Origin: Coleofasciculaceae cyanobacterium | GTDB taxonomy: Bacteria; Cyanobacteriota; Cyanobacteriia; Cyanobacteriales; Xenococcaceae | Length of the DNA stretch: 64,000 nucleotides | NCBI GenBank assembly: GCA_036703275.1 | Contig: DATNPK010000070.1 | Location: 106,074-170,073 of the forward strand | Direction of reading: 5' to 3' | Shown: positions 25,928 through 37,048 of the stretch, piece by piece | Layout of the letters: every line of letters starts with the position of its first letter | How positions within the stretch are numbered: position 1 is the first letter of the stretch | Made by a program: the position numbers and the translations under genes | Notes under the pieces: model-generated | Databases searched by the model: none | What the model was told of the DNA's origin: nothing | The model's input: the letters and a program-made list of their open reading frames with translations, nothing else

Positions 25928-27346
25928 ATGGCACGTAGCTCATTACAGTTAAACAGCGAATGGATACCGAAAGTAGAAGAATCTCTGGCAATCAAGCAAT
26001 TGACTCAACGTTCTATTGCCGAACGCCTAGAAATATCAAGATCTTCAGTCTCTAAGTTTGTCAATTGTAAGCCGGTTGCTTTGAATGTTTTTATTCGTCT
26101 GTGTCAAGAATTAGATCTCGATTGGAAGATCGCTTCTGAGCCAGAGAGGGAATGGAACGATAATATCAAAAGCTTTAAGTTTAAGCAAGAAGACTTTAAA
26201 GCTAATCCAGGAGGACAAATTTCTCCAGATGAAGTCGTCGGTAGAGAAGAGTTGATCGAGAGTCTGTGGGAGAGGCTAAGACAACAAAGCCTAATTTTTA
26301 GTGGCGAGAGAAGAATTGGTAAAAGCAGCATCTTAAAAAAAATGAGCGCCGAAGCACCAGTAGATATGCTGCCAATCTATCGAGATTTAGAGGGAATTAG
26401 AACTCCAATTGAGTTTGTCGAGGCAGTATGGCAAGATACAGAAACATATCTTAGAGAGTCGGGTAAAGCCAGAAGAGTTAGAGAATATCTGAGTGAATTG
26501 ACTGGTAATTATTTTGATGGTTATCAGTTTCCCGAATCAGCAGTTCACTGGAAAACTCTTTTAACTAAAACTATTGAAGATTTAGTAACGCTGCAAGACA
26601 AACAGATTGTGCTGATTTGGGATGAGATGCCTCATATGTTGGGTAACTTTAGCGATCGCGATGCCATGGAAATTTTAGATAACTTGCGATCGCTTCGTCA
26701 AACTTATCCAGATGTACGGATGATCTTTTCTGGCTCAATTGGTTTGCACCACATTATTAAGAATCTACAGAAGGCTGGCTACAGTAACGATCCGACCAAT
26801 GATATGTATCCCATAGAAGGTCAACCACTAGATTTAGACGCTGCGACCGAGTTAACGATTAATCTTTTGGCAGGGGAAGACATCGCTGTTGCCGATTTAC
26901 AACAAACCGCAGCAGATATTGCCTCAGCCGTTGACTGCATTCCTTTTTATATTCATCATTTAATTAATCAATTCAAAGATGCAGTTGAAGAAATCACCGC
27001 CGAAGAGATTTCAGACGTGATTGATGAATGTTTGCGTAGTCCCTTAAACCTGTGGAAGATGGATCACTATCGCGAACGTATTGATAATTATTATAATGAG
27101 GTGCAAAAACCTTATGCCCTAGAGATTTTAGATATTCTTTCAATTAATCCTCCTACCTCGTTTTCTCGGCTATGGCAGTACTTAAAAAGCGAACCTGAAA
27201 CCAAAGACAAGGAAATAGCCAGGACTGTTTTGCGACTTCTGCTCAAAGACTATTATTTGATCCAGAAAGATAATCTTTCTGGGAATATCTATGCTTTCCG
27301 CTATCAACTAGTTCAGAGATATTGGCAAATATCTAGAGGATTGTAA
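25928..27346 (+). CDS. HTH-AAA/STAND-type ATPase, conflict-system-like
   Basis: A 472-residue soluble protein. Residues ~10-70 are a helix-turn-helix (LTQRSIAERLEISRSSVSKF, VNCKPVALNVFIRLCQELDL), the N-terminal module common on cyanobacterial STAND-like NTPases. The P-loop is LIFSGERRIGKSSIL (Walker A about 126-134) and the Walker B is IVLIWDEMPHML (Asp232, Glu233). The rest resembles archaeal-type AAA ATPases, with helical bundle and winged-helix regions at the C-terminus (ILDILSINPPTSFSRLWQYL). It has no fused effector or repeat domain. Sensing or regulation, possibly in defence, is inference. Hairpins lie on both sides. Confidence 0.7.
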   Translation: MARSSLQLNSEWIPKVEESLAIKQLTQRSIAERLEISRSSVSKFVNCKPVALNVFIRLCQELDLDWKIASEPEREWNDNIKSFKFKQEDFKANPGGQISPDEVVGREELIESLWERLRQQSLIFSGERRIGKSSILKKMSAEAPVDMLPIYRDLEGIRTPIEFVEAVWQDTETYLRESGKARRVREYLSELTGNYFDGYQFPESAVHWKTLLTKTIEDLVTLQDKQIVLIWDEMPHMLGNFSDRDAMEILDNLRSLRQTYPDVRMIFSGSIGLHHIIKNLQKAGYSNDPTNDMYPIEGQPLDLDAATELTINLLAGEDIAVADLQQTAADIASAVDCIPFYIHHLINQFKDAVEEITAEEISDVIDECLRSPLNLWKMDHYRERIDNYYNEVQKPYALEILDILSINPPTSFSRLWQYLKSEPETKDKEIARTVLRLLLKDYYLIQKDNLSGNIYAFRYQLVQRYWQISRGL

Positions 27347-27377
27347 AGCGAAATAGTTAAAAATAGTTAAGAGGGCG

Positions 27378-27396
27378 CAAGTTGCTTGGCAACTTG
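27378..27396. repeat. Short hairpin after the HTH-ATPase gene
   Basis: An 8-bp stem with a 3-base loop (CAAGTTGC / GCAACTTG), about 30 bases past the stop. No T-run follows directly, so terminator function is uncertain. Confidence 0.45.
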
Positions 27397-27550
27397 AATG
27401 CCTGAGTTTTGCTTGGTTAAAACCTAGCCCCAAAAAATAAGCGACAAAATACTACCCGAAGTGATCTATAGTCATTCCTGTCAATTACGGTTCGATAAAA
27501 GTTAAAAATCAAAATTGGCGATCAATTTGTGATAGCCAACTAATAAACTT

Positions 27551-27760
27551 CTAACCTAAATCCAATTTAGTTTTACTATGAAGCCAATCATAAATACGAT
27601 CGAGTTCTTCTAAAGTTACCAGTCCATATTGCCAAAGAATCATTGGTATGGGTACAGGGTGATCTTCTACCGAACGCTGGACGATCTCAATCGAATCATT
27701 AGAAAGAGCTAATTCTTCCTTTAAAAACTGGATAAATTTGGCATATATGGCTGGTTTCAT
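27551..27760 (-). CDS. DUF2949 family protein
   Basis: A 69-residue protein. The sequence pattern (FIQFLKEELALSNDSIEIVQ, then VPIPMILWQYGLVTLEELDR, IYDWL) is that of the small cyanobacterial DUF2949 family, of unknown function. The P-IPMILWQYGLV block is the most conserved part. It is helical and cytoplasmic. The gene stands alone on the minus strand. Confidence 0.75.
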   Translation of the reverse strand: MKPAIYAKFIQFLKEELALSNDSIEIVQRSVEDHPVPIPMILWQYGLVTLEELDRIYDWLHSKTKLDLG

Positions 27761-28291
27761 CTGGCTCTACCTTTATTTTCGGCTTTCGGATTAGGTCATA
27801 AGTAATTTTGCTGGTCGAATAGTTTAGTTTTAACCATTACTACTCAAAATTAAATTTTTACTATTGTTGAAGATAAATAATATTTTGCCAGTGTTTCAAA
27901 TCACACTTGAGCAAAATTTTAAATTCTTTCATTAACTAAAATTTTTATCCAGATAATAACTTAAGCAATTAGGTCTAAAATAAAAATGTTCTTGTTTTTA
28001 ATTAATAGCTACTGATTGACTACTGGCTTTTTCCGTCAATAAACAAGTCTGTCACTATACTTGAAAATCAGGACTTTCTATAATGACACACATATGCTAA
28101 TACGTAAAAACATTTAATTTTATCAAATATAAAAAAGATAAGATATTATCCTTTAGTTTGTACTCCCTCTATTGATAGATAATTGTTTGAGCCAATTATT
28201 AAATATTTATAAACTAGTTCACCTTTAGCAATGTTACTTATTAATAATTCAAATTTGAGGTGTTGAGTAGATAAGATTATTGGTTTTTCAA
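27761..28291. other. Intergenic region, nothing recognised
   Basis: About 530 AT-rich bases between two leftward genes. I see no open frame with protein-like composition, no strong hairpin and no RNA gene. It must contain the DUF2949 promoter near its left end. Confidence 0.5.
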
Positions 28292-28801
28292 CTATGTTTC
28301 TTTATTAATATCTAGAGCTTGAATCTTTATAGTATCTCCTACCTTGATGCCTAATTCCTTAGCTCTTCCTCCTCTGAGTTCAACCACCCGATCGACTAAA
28401 CCCTCTGGACCATAAATAGGACACGGTTCTGTTTGGCAGGGAGGGACATCAACTGCAAGACCAACAACGCGATCGCCATTTAAAAAAATCATATCTAGTG
28501 ATATTGGCACATTTTTCATCCAAAAGCGAGCAGTTCGTTCAGATTGAAAGGGAAACAGCATTCCCCGATTATCAGCTAAAGCTTCGCGAAACATCAAGCC
28601 AGTAGCCTGTTGCTGGGGAGTTTGCGCCACCTCAAGCTCAATAGTTGCTCCTGAAATATTGGCGATCGCGGTAATAGGCAGCATTTGACCCGATTTAATT
28701 TCCTGAGGTACATCAGCAATGACTTTTCCCGTAGACGAAATGGTAGAACAACTAGATAGTAAAACTAACAGTATTATACTTAGATTGATATTTAATCTCA
28801 T
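28292..28801 (-). CDS. DUF192 family lipoprotein
   Basis: A 169-residue exported protein. The N-terminus is a lipoprotein signal (INLSIILLVLLSSCS, with the lipobox cysteine near residue 18). The mature part is a DUF192 domain: IELEVAQTPQQQATGLMFRE, then RGMLFPFQSERTARFWMKNV, DMIFLNGDRVVGLAVDVPPC and VELRGGRAKELGIKVGDTIK. Members of this family are exported small beta proteins of unknown function. The start is the ATG at 28801. Confidence 0.85.
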   Translation of the reverse strand: MRLNINLSIILLVLLSSCSTISSTGKVIADVPQEIKSGQMLPITAIANISGATIELEVAQTPQQQATGLMFREALADNRGMLFPFQSERTARFWMKNVPISLDMIFLNGDRVVGLAVDVPPCQTEPCPIYGPEGLVDRVVELRGGRAKELGIKVGDTIKIQALDINKET

Positions 28802-28897
28802 TAATTTGATTGTTGACTAAAATTAAATCGTCACCTGTTCAAGACTATGCCAGCATCAAGAAAATTGATTTTAATTTCGACTTGCGAATGGCTATAG

Positions 28898-29188
28898 TTA
28901 CCAGTTTGCAACAAAAGCCAAAAAAATGATGCCATTAGTGGTTTAGTCTCTACTATCGGCGTAACAACAGTATTAATAATAGCCACTTTGGTATTGTCTT
29001 TTAGTTATTTTCTTTTAGCAGTCGTAATTAGCATAGTGGCGATCGCTTCTTTTGCTTGGAGTTTATTTTCAATGTAGCTATTTGACTATACCTACGGCTT
29101 CACTTCTATTATCGTTACAGTTGGCTTGATTGGTGTTGCTATCAATAGAAAAAATCAAACATTGGACAATCAGGCGATCGCCACTTAA
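28898..29188 (+). pseudogene. Small membrane-protein remnant with one in-frame stop
   Basis: The frame reads NDAISGLVSTIGVTTVLIIA, then TLVLSFSYFLLAVVISIVAI and ASFAWSLFSM, a TAG at 29075-29077, then LFDYTYGFTSIIVTVGLIGV and AINRKNQTLDNQAIAT before TAA at 29186-29188. Both parts are hydrophobic in the same frame and no ATG begins the frame, so it looks like a decayed two- or three-helix protein. The rest of 28802-29401 has no recognised feature except the kinase promoter. Confidence 0.4.
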
Positions 29189-29401
29189 AAAGCTAAACAT
29201 TAGATTACCTAATAACAGTTCATTTGACGACATTATTAACCTTTTCTTTACCCTGCTTGAGCTATTGTTTAATTCCTCATATTAATCAATAGCTATTCAA
29301 ATGATTGATATTTAATTATTCTTGATTTATTTGTTTGATATTACAATACTGTTGTCTTCTGTCTTCAATAATGGTTAGGAAATCCGAATCAACGCTCAAC
29401 C

Positions 29402-30634
29402 GTGAAGGGAAAAATTTTAGGCTCTCGTTATCAAGTTCTTGAATATATTGCCAAAGGGGGATTTGGCAGAACTTATCTAGCCCAAGACACTCAACTCCCA
29501 GGAAAAGATCTGTGTGTAGTAAAACAACTCTCCCCCAGTTTTGAAGCTCCCCAATTTCTGACAGTGGCACGGCGGTTGTTTAAAACAGAAGCGTCTGCAC
29601 TACATAGCCTAGGTTCTCACGATCAAATACCAGAACTTTTGGCATATTTCGAGGAAGAAGAAAAGTTTTATTTAGTACAGCAATACATTGAAGGTGAAAC
29701 ACTCGAGCATGAGTTAACCCCCGAGCAAGTTTGGTCACAGGCTCAAGTAATCGAATTATTAGAAGACGGCTTAAAAATTTTAGACTTCATCCATACTAAA
29801 GGGGTAATTCATCGTGATATTAAACCTGATAATCTAATTCGCCGTAGTTGCGATCGCAAAATTGTTTTGGTAGATTTTGGCACAGTCAAAAACCTGCTTC
29901 AGGGACAAACTAATCTAGGTCAGCTGACTGTACCAGTAGGAACGAAAGGCTATATGTCGACAGAGCAGGCTAGAGGAAAACCTCGTCCGACAAGTGATGT
30001 GTATGCCCTAGGAATTATTGGAATTCAAGCTCTTACTGGAGTTGAACCTCTAGAGCTAGAAGAAGATGATGATGGAGAGCTTATTTGGACACATTTGGCT
30101 AAAGTAGACCCCCAGTTGGCTGAAATCTTGACTCAAATGACGCGCTACCAATTCGAGGATCGTTATCAATCTGCACAGACAGCTTTACAGGCTTTAACAG
30201 CTTTCTCTCAGGCTGGCACAACTAAGCCTCAGTCGATTACGACCATCAATCAATCTGTATTAAATAATTTGGATACAACTCATTCAGCGATCGCTGCCTC
30301 AGCCAGAGCGGAAAATGAATTAGTCGCACCATCTCTATTACCTGATGCTAATTTACCCAACTCGATAGAGCAAAGCCAAAGTCATAGTGTCCCAATAAAT
30401 AGACAAACCGCACCTACCGAAATTGATTCTAGCTCTGAAATTAAGCCGCAGTTCGCCAAGATAATTTCTGCAATCGCGATCGCTTTGGGAACAATGATTA
30501 TTGGTGGTATCTATTTATTAATGCAGCAATCTATTCTTAAGCCTCAATTAAATAATACTCCTGCACCTTCGGAAATACCTAATTCTTCTACCCCTAGAAT
30601 GAAGCAGGGAGAAGGATTTAGAAAAAATCTTTAA
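29402..30634 (+). CDS. Membrane-anchored Ser/Thr protein kinase
   Basis: A 410-residue Hanks-type kinase starting at GTG 29402. The catalytic domain has all key residues: the glycine loop AKGGFGRTYLAQ (18-28), Lys41 in VVKQLSP, the catalytic loop HRDIKPDNL (Asp139, Asn144), DFG at 158-160, the activation segment GTKGYMSTEQARGKP and SDVYALGIIGIQALTG. A hydrophilic linker and a transmembrane helix (AIALGTMIIGGIYLLM, ~350-375) follow, so the kinase faces the cytoplasm. The outside tail is short, so the signal sensed is unclear. It is likely active, unlike the tandem-kinase protein at 48.4 kb. Confidence 0.9.
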   Translation: MKGKILGSRYQVLEYIAKGGFGRTYLAQDTQLPGKDLCVVKQLSPSFEAPQFLTVARRLFKTEASALHSLGSHDQIPELLAYFEEEEKFYLVQQYIEGETLEHELTPEQVWSQAQVIELLEDGLKILDFIHTKGVIHRDIKPDNLIRRSCDRKIVLVDFGTVKNLLQGQTNLGQLTVPVGTKGYMSTEQARGKPRPTSDVYALGIIGIQALTGVEPLELEEDDDGELIWTHLAKVDPQLAEILTQMTRYQFEDRYQSAQTALQALTAFSQAGTTKPQSITTINQSVLNNLDTTHSAIAASARAENELVAPSLLPDANLPNSIEQSQSHSVPINRQTAPTEIDSSSEIKPQFAKIISAIAIALGTMIIGGIYLLMQQSILKPQLNNTPAPSEIPNSSTPRMKQGEGFRKNL

Positions 30635-30692
30635 ATATAGCCATAGAAAAACAAGGCACTATATCCTAGAACTGAAACTACAAGTTAAGTTA

Positions 30693-32027
30693 ATGAATAC
30701 AGATACAGATATTAATTATCAGGCGATCGCCAATAAACTATCAGGAATTGAAACGACTTGCGATCGCGATCGTTTAACCAAATTATCTTTAGATTATTAT
30801 TATTTCAGTCCAATTCTCGAGAAGCAACTACAAAATAAGCGAGGCGAATTAGCGGTATTTCCCACTACAGAAGCAGAGGTGCTGCAAATTGCTCAAGCTT
30901 GTGTAAAACATAAAATTCCTCTGACAGTTAGAGGTGCAGGTACGGGAAACTATGGTCAATGTATCCCCTTAAAGGGAGGGATTATTCTCGACACCAGTAA
31001 AATGAATCGGATCGAGTGGCTTAAGCCAGGAATAGCCTGTGTGCAGCCAGGAGTCAAAATGGCAGCCTTCGACAAACAGGCTAGAGAAATCGGCTGGGAA
31101 TTACGGATGGCTCCTTCTACCTACCGCACAGCAAGTATTGGAGGCTTTATTGGTGGTGGTAGTGTAGGGATGGGTTCGATTAACTATGGACAAATCAGCG
31201 ATCGCGGTAATCTACGGCGAGTGCGATTAGTTACCCTAGAAGAAGAGCCGAGAGTCATAGAATTAAAAGGAGAGGAAGTGCAAAACGTACTTCATGCTTA
31301 CGGCACTACAGGTATTATTACTGAGTTAGAGATTCCCCTCGCACCTGCTTACCCTTGGCAAGAGGAGATCGTTGTTTTCGATGATTTTATGACTGCTGCT
31401 AAATTTGGACAGGCTCTTAGTGACAGCAATGGTATTGTTAAAAAGCTAGTTAGTATTCATGCAGCTCCTATATCCAAATATTTTGTTTCGTTGCAAAACT
31501 ACATACCTCAAGCAAAACATTGCGCTTTATTGATGATATCGGAATACGATCTTGCTCCTTTCCAGGATTTAGTCAGAGAATACCAGGGAGAAATAACCTA
31601 CAGCAAAAGTGCAGCCGAAGCAAGCAAAGGAACTAGTTTACTAGAATTTACCTGGAATCACACTACCCTTCATGCTCGCAAAATCGATCGCAACTTGACT
31701 TACCTACAAACTTTCTATTTCACTCTCGAAAGGCTTGAACAACTCTATCAACAAGCTGGGGATGAAATTATAATTCACCTAGAATTCTTGCGTGCAGGAG
31801 GAAAAGCTGTTCCTGCGGGGTTGCAGCTAATTCGCTTCACCACCCAAGAGCGGTTAAACGAGATTATTCGTAATCATGAATCTCAAGGTGCGTTTATCGC
31901 CAATCCCCATGTCTATACGATCGAAGACGGTGGTAACAAACAAATCAACCCGCAAAAAGTAACCTTTAAACAACGAGTAGATCCCTTTGGGTTACTTAAT
32001 CCAGGCAAAATGCGAGGATTTAATTGA
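30693..32027 (+). CDS. FAD-binding oxidoreductase (FAD-linked oxidase, GlcD-like)
   Basis: A 444-residue flavoprotein of the PCMH/FAD-linked oxidase superfamily. The FAD pyrophosphate-binding part reads ELAVFPTTEAEVLQIAQACV, then IPLTVRGAGTGNYGQCIPLK, GGIILDTSKMNRIEW and TASIGGFIGGGSVGMGSINY. The C-terminus carries the FAD-linked oxidase end (ANPHVYTIEDGGNKQINPQK, then VDPFGLLNPGKM). Relatives oxidise glycolate, lactate or other 2-hydroxy acids; the substrate here is not determined. It follows the kinase gene by 58 bp and may be cotranscribed. Confidence 0.82.
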   Translation: MNTDTDINYQAIANKLSGIETTCDRDRLTKLSLDYYYFSPILEKQLQNKRGELAVFPTTEAEVLQIAQACVKHKIPLTVRGAGTGNYGQCIPLKGGIILDTSKMNRIEWLKPGIACVQPGVKMAAFDKQAREIGWELRMAPSTYRTASIGGFIGGGSVGMGSINYGQISDRGNLRRVRLVTLEEEPRVIELKGEEVQNVLHAYGTTGIITELEIPLAPAYPWQEEIVVFDDFMTAAKFGQALSDSNGIVKKLVSIHAAPISKYFVSLQNYIPQAKHCALLMISEYDLAPFQDLVREYQGEITYSKSAAEASKGTSLLEFTWNHTTLHARKIDRNLTYLQTFYFTLERLEQLYQQAGDEIIIHLEFLRAGGKAVPAGLQLIRFTTQERLNEIIRNHESQGAFIANPHVYTIEDGGNKQINPQKVTFKQRVDPFGLLNPGKMRGFN

Positions 32028-32287
32028 TTACTGATTACTGAGATTATTCTAAGCAAGCAAATGCCCTGACAAAGATGGACATTTGCCTGCTTTACCATTT
32101 GACTACATACCAACAACGTAGGAAGTTGATTATTTTTATTTCTTTCGTCCTCATAACTCATGCTTTAATTGTCGGTAATCACTAGCTCTGATGACATTTC
32201 AATCTGCATAACTTTTCCTCTAAAATAAGTAAAGTTATGATAATTACATCAAACCAATATTAATTCACTTCGGAGTTTGTTAAATTT

Positions 32288-32566
32288 ATGAATTTAATCA
32301 TTACTAGTCTTCTTAGCTTTCTGCAAATTTACTGGGTATTATTAATTGTTAGAATTTTACTGTCTTGGTTCCAGACTGCGGAATGGGCGGGACAAATCAT
32401 CTCCTTTTTAAGTCCTATTACCGATCCTTATCTCAATATATTTCGCTCAATTATTCCACCTCTGGGTGGAATTGATATCTCGGCGATTTTGGCACTGGTT
32501 CTGCTACAGTTTGTTCAAAGCTCACTGGCATCCTTTTCAGCTGCATCATTGGCCAGCGGATTCTAG
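32288..32566 (+). CDS. YggT family membrane protein
   Basis: A 92-residue protein with two hydrophobic segments joined by the diagnostic loop: ILLSWFQTAEWAGQIISFLS, then PITDPYLNIFRSIIPPLGGI and DISAILALVLLQFV. This is the YggT/Ycf19 family, small thylakoid or plasma-membrane proteins linked to membrane organisation or assembly in cyanobacteria and plastids. The ATG at 32288 follows about 130 bases of non-coding DNA. Its stop is 2 bp from the convergent gene on the minus strand. Confidence 0.88.
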   Translation: MNLIITSLLSFLQIYWVLLIVRILLSWFQTAEWAGQIISFLSPITDPYLNIFRSIIPPLGGIDISAILALVLLQFVQSSLASFSAASLASGF

Positions 32567-32568
32567 AC

Positions 32569-33027
32569 TTAGTTATCGTATTCAAAATCGTCGTAATAAT
32601 ATGGACGGACTTTTCCTGCAAACCCAGAAGCTTTAAAATTTTTCAATTTTAGAGGCGTTGGCTGATTTGCAGGAACACTAACTCTAATTGCAAAGTCACT
32701 AATGCCTGGAGGAACTTCTTCAATCGTGCCAATCCGTCCACGATTCTCAAAGGTTGAATTATCATTTGCATCATAGATACGACCAAATACATCTGCATCC
32801 ACTACAGTCTTGCCTGATATATTCTTGGCTTTCCCTTTGATGGTATAGCAGCTTACGGGTCGAAGATCGCCACTCGTAACACTACCTGCTGCCTCATTTC
32901 CTGCACAAGGCTCATAAGAAAGATTGGATAGTTTGATTGAGGTCATTGCTGCTGCTGGGGGAGTTACAATAAAACTACTCAGCCAGATAGAAATAGAGAA
33001 TAGTAGCCCTGCTAGGAATCGAATCAT
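32569..33027 (-). CDS. Exported small protein with FxLYD-like beta fold
   Basis: A 152-residue protein with a signal peptide (MIRFLAGLLFSISIWLSSFI, then VTPPAAAMT, cut near residue 27). The mature protein has beta-rich segments (CYTIKGKAKNISGKTVVDAD, VFGRIYDANDN, EEVPPGISDFAIRVSVP) that resemble the FxLYD domain of secreted bacterial proteins. It has an even number of cysteines near CAGNEAAG and SCYT. The function is unknown. It is convergent with yggT and lies upstream of crtB on the same strand. Confidence 0.65.
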   Translation of the reverse strand: MIRFLAGLLFSISIWLSSFIVTPPAAAMTSIKLSNLSYEPCAGNEAAGSVTSGDLRPVSCYTIKGKAKNISGKTVVDADVFGRIYDANDNSTFENRGRIGTIEEVPPGISDFAIRVSVPANQPTPLKLKNFKASGFAGKVRPYYYDDFEYDN

Positions 33028-33107
33028 AAAATAATACTTGTTGCTAATAGTTTTTCTATTATTTCTCTCAGCTTAACCTGAATCAACTATCGGGTAAAAG
33101 TTGAAAA

Positions 33108-34037
33108 TCACAATACCTGCGCTCTCAGCCAGGCAACTGGAAGCGATAAAGTTTTCTTGGGTTTAGAGACAAAAGCCCGCCGATTAAAAACATCATAGTT
33201 GTTGGCTTCAATCTCGTTGAGAATACCCTGATAAAGCATCAAAGAAGCCCAAACTGGTAAACGAGAATCACGAATCAAATAACGAATACCTGCTTCTGCC
33301 TGTTTGTAATATTCCCTGGCGCGCTTAACTTGAAACCTCATCATTGCTTTCCAGCGCTCATCAACTACCCCAGCCATCAAATCTTGCTCTGTGTAGTCGA
33401 AGGCGTGTAAATCTTCTATGGGTAGATAAATACGATCGCGCTGCATATCTTCCCCAACGTCCCGCAAAATGTTGGTAAGCTGCATTGCCATGCCCAGAGC
33501 GATCGCTTCCTCTGTCGGGACATAAATCGGCTTATCTCTCTCCCAAGGTACACCATTAGAATCAGCCCCAATCCCTAAGACGGCATTGGACATTAAACCT
33601 ACCGTACCTGCAACGCGGTAACAGTAGAGCTTAAGCTCTTCAAAAGTTTGATAGCGATTTTGAATCAAATCCATCTTTTGCCCTGCAATCATGTCCCGAA
33701 AAGGTTGAATACCCATCGGGTAACTTTCAATGGTGTCAACCAGAGCAACATCGGTGTCATCAATCGGATATCCAGCAAAGACAGATTCTAGCTGTTGTTC
33801 CCATTCTGCGAGGGTTTCTTTCGTGGTGTATTTAGCTTTATCACCATCTACCAATTCATCTGTGAGACGACACCAGGCATAGATTGCCCAAATTGCCTTG
33901 CTTTTCTCTTTGGGCATCAACAAAGTGCCAAAATAAAAAGTTTTAGCGTATTCTGCCGTAATTTGACGGCAAATTTCATAAGCCTCGTCTATAGAGACTA
34001 GATTTTTTTGCGTTTTTGTTTTTGGTAATTGCAACAT
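33108..34037 (-). CDS. crtB: Phytoene synthase
   Basis: A 309-residue squalene/phytoene synthase. The two aspartate-rich motifs that bind Mg-diphosphate are present: DELVDGDKAKYTT (first, around 63) and NILRDVGEDMQRDRIYLP (second, around 190). VGLMSNAVLGIG and AREYYKQAEAG complete the family pattern. It condenses two geranylgeranyl diphosphates to 15-cis-phytoene, the first committed step of carotenoid synthesis, at the membrane surface. It lies directly after crtP in the same direction (125 bp), the usual cyanobacterial crtP-crtB operon, so the two steps are coexpressed. Confidence 0.96.
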   Translation of the reverse strand: MLQLPKTKTQKNLVSIDEAYEICRQITAEYAKTFYFGTLLMPKEKSKAIWAIYAWCRLTDELVDGDKAKYTTKETLAEWEQQLESVFAGYPIDDTDVALVDTIESYPMGIQPFRDMIAGQKMDLIQNRYQTFEELKLYCYRVAGTVGLMSNAVLGIGADSNGVPWERDKPIYVPTEEAIALGMAMQLTNILRDVGEDMQRDRIYLPIEDLHAFDYTEQDLMAGVVDERWKAMMRFQVKRAREYYKQAEAGIRYLIRDSRLPVWASLMLYQGILNEIEANNYDVFNRRAFVSKPKKTLSLPVAWLRAQVL

Positions 34038-34162
34038 TCAGAAGCAAGCAGAGATACTATCTTTTGTTGGGCAGGAATTAAAAGGAGCTACATAATTTTG
34101 CTCTAGTCATTTAGCATTGTCTCATCCTATTGCTACTAGAGACTCTATAACAAGTAATAAAA

Positions 34163-35581
<1,419 letters not shown>

Positions 35582-35771
35582 TTACAAATACTATTCTCAA
35601 ATAATGGTTTTACACAAAGTCGCCATATTGACGACTTAATTCAATCATTATACTTTGCATTTCGTTACATTTGCTCTAGTTTTCTCAGATCAACTTGACG
35701 AACTCAGCAATTACCCATTAGTTTTCTTGTACCAAGTTGCATAATTCAGCATCACGAAATAATTGAGACTT

Positions 35772-36974
35772 CTACGATTGGACTAGAGGATATAAAATTA
35801 AGCCAAGTATTGCAGCAGCTAAAACCAATACTGGTTCAGGTAATTTTTTCTTAAACTTCCAGAGTAAAGCAACACTGACCAAGGCGATCGCAATAGTAGG
35901 AATATCAATCAGCGATCGCCTGCCTAAAACAATTACTGCCCCGGTAATTGCTCCAGTTGCTGCCACAGTTACACCCTTAACAAAAGCGGCTATCGCTGGT
36001 TGTTTACCGTATTTCTTAAAGTATGGTGCAGGAAGAATCGTGAAGAGATAGCAGGGTATAAAAGTTCCTAAAGCAGCTACCACAGAGCCTGAAAACCCTG
36101 CGACTAAAAAGCCAATAAAACCTGTAGTAATTACCACTGGACCGGGAGTAATCATCGCCACTGCCACGGCATCGACAAATTGTTTATCAGTTAACCATTG
36201 AAAGTCTTTTACTACTCCGCCATATAAAAAAGGCACAATCGCCAAACCACTACCAAAGACAAACGCACCTGCTTGAGAAAAATAAAGTAAAATCTTCCAA
36301 AGAATTCCTTTGTGAGCAATAGTTGCAGTTGTCTGAGTCAAAAAGAATAGAGGAGTAATACTTAAGGATTTAGTACTACCTTTAAACCAATTTTTGGGAG
36401 GTGCTTCAGCAAACCAAACTAAGATACCAGCCAAAAGAAACGTCCAGATAATCTCTGATTCAGTGATCACTGTGATGGATATACTAATCAGATAAATAAT
36501 CCAGACTAACTTGCCTTTAATCATTTTCTGAGTAAGTTTGTACGCACTGTTGGCAATGATGCCAATTACACAAGCACCTACTCCATAAAAGACGGCTTGC
36601 ATCCAGCTAATACCACCATATTGGGTGTAGATCCACCCCAGAGTAACTACTATCAAGAAAGAAGGCAAAGTAAAGGCAATACCGCCTATGGTTGCCCCTA
36701 AAATGCCGTAATGAACATAACTAAGATAAATTCCTAATTGCGCTGCCAAAGGACCAGGTGCAAGTTGTGCCAGTGCTAATCCCTCAGCATATTCACTTTC
36801 AGAAATCCATTTTTTCTGTTCAACCAAATCTCTGTGCATATATCCTACCAGAGCGATCGGTCCTCCAAACCCAATCGTTCCCAGCTTGAGCATATATAAA
36901 ACCATGTCCCACAAGGAATAATTGATTTTGGTTGTTCCTGTATCTTGATGATCTTCTAGACCAGATTTACTCAT
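35772..36974 (-). CDS. chrA: Chromate efflux transporter, CHR family
   Basis: A 400-residue membrane protein of about ten hydrophobic segments in two homologous halves, as in the bidomain ChrA family. The first half has LKLGTIGFGGPIALVGYMHR and SEYAEGLALAQLAPGPLAAQ; the second half has FSQAGAFVFGSGLAIVPFLY and DAVAVAMITPGPVVITTGFI, both with the GxGG/PGP signatures. It expels chromate using the proton motive force. The start at ATG 36974 lies 74 bp after the upstream chrB, so chrB-chrA form an operon. Confidence 0.93.
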   Translation of the reverse strand: MSKSGLEDHQDTGTTKINYSLWDMVLYMLKLGTIGFGGPIALVGYMHRDLVEQKKWISESEYAEGLALAQLAPGPLAAQLGIYLSYVHYGILGATIGGIAFTLPSFLIVVTLGWIYTQYGGISWMQAVFYGVGACVIGIIANSAYKLTQKMIKGKLVWIIYLISISITVITESEIIWTFLLAGILVWFAEAPPKNWFKGSTKSLSITPLFFLTQTTATIAHKGILWKILLYFSQAGAFVFGSGLAIVPFLYGGVVKDFQWLTDKQFVDAVAVAMITPGPVVITTGFIGFLVAGFSGSVVAALGTFIPCYLFTILPAPYFKKYGKQPAIAAFVKGVTVAATGAITGAVIVLGRRSLIDIPTIAIALVSVALLWKFKKKLPEPVLVLAAAILGLILYPLVQS

Positions 36975-37048
36975 GACTAATCATTAGATTGATGAACAAT
37001 CTTTAATGTAATATCTGTTTCTTAGAAAAGCAATACTTTTTACAAAGC

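Noticed and set aside
32028..32287. A possible small gene between the FAD oxidase and yggT
   Set aside because: The only long frame is antisense to the end of the FAD oxidase, and the gap itself shows no coding pattern.
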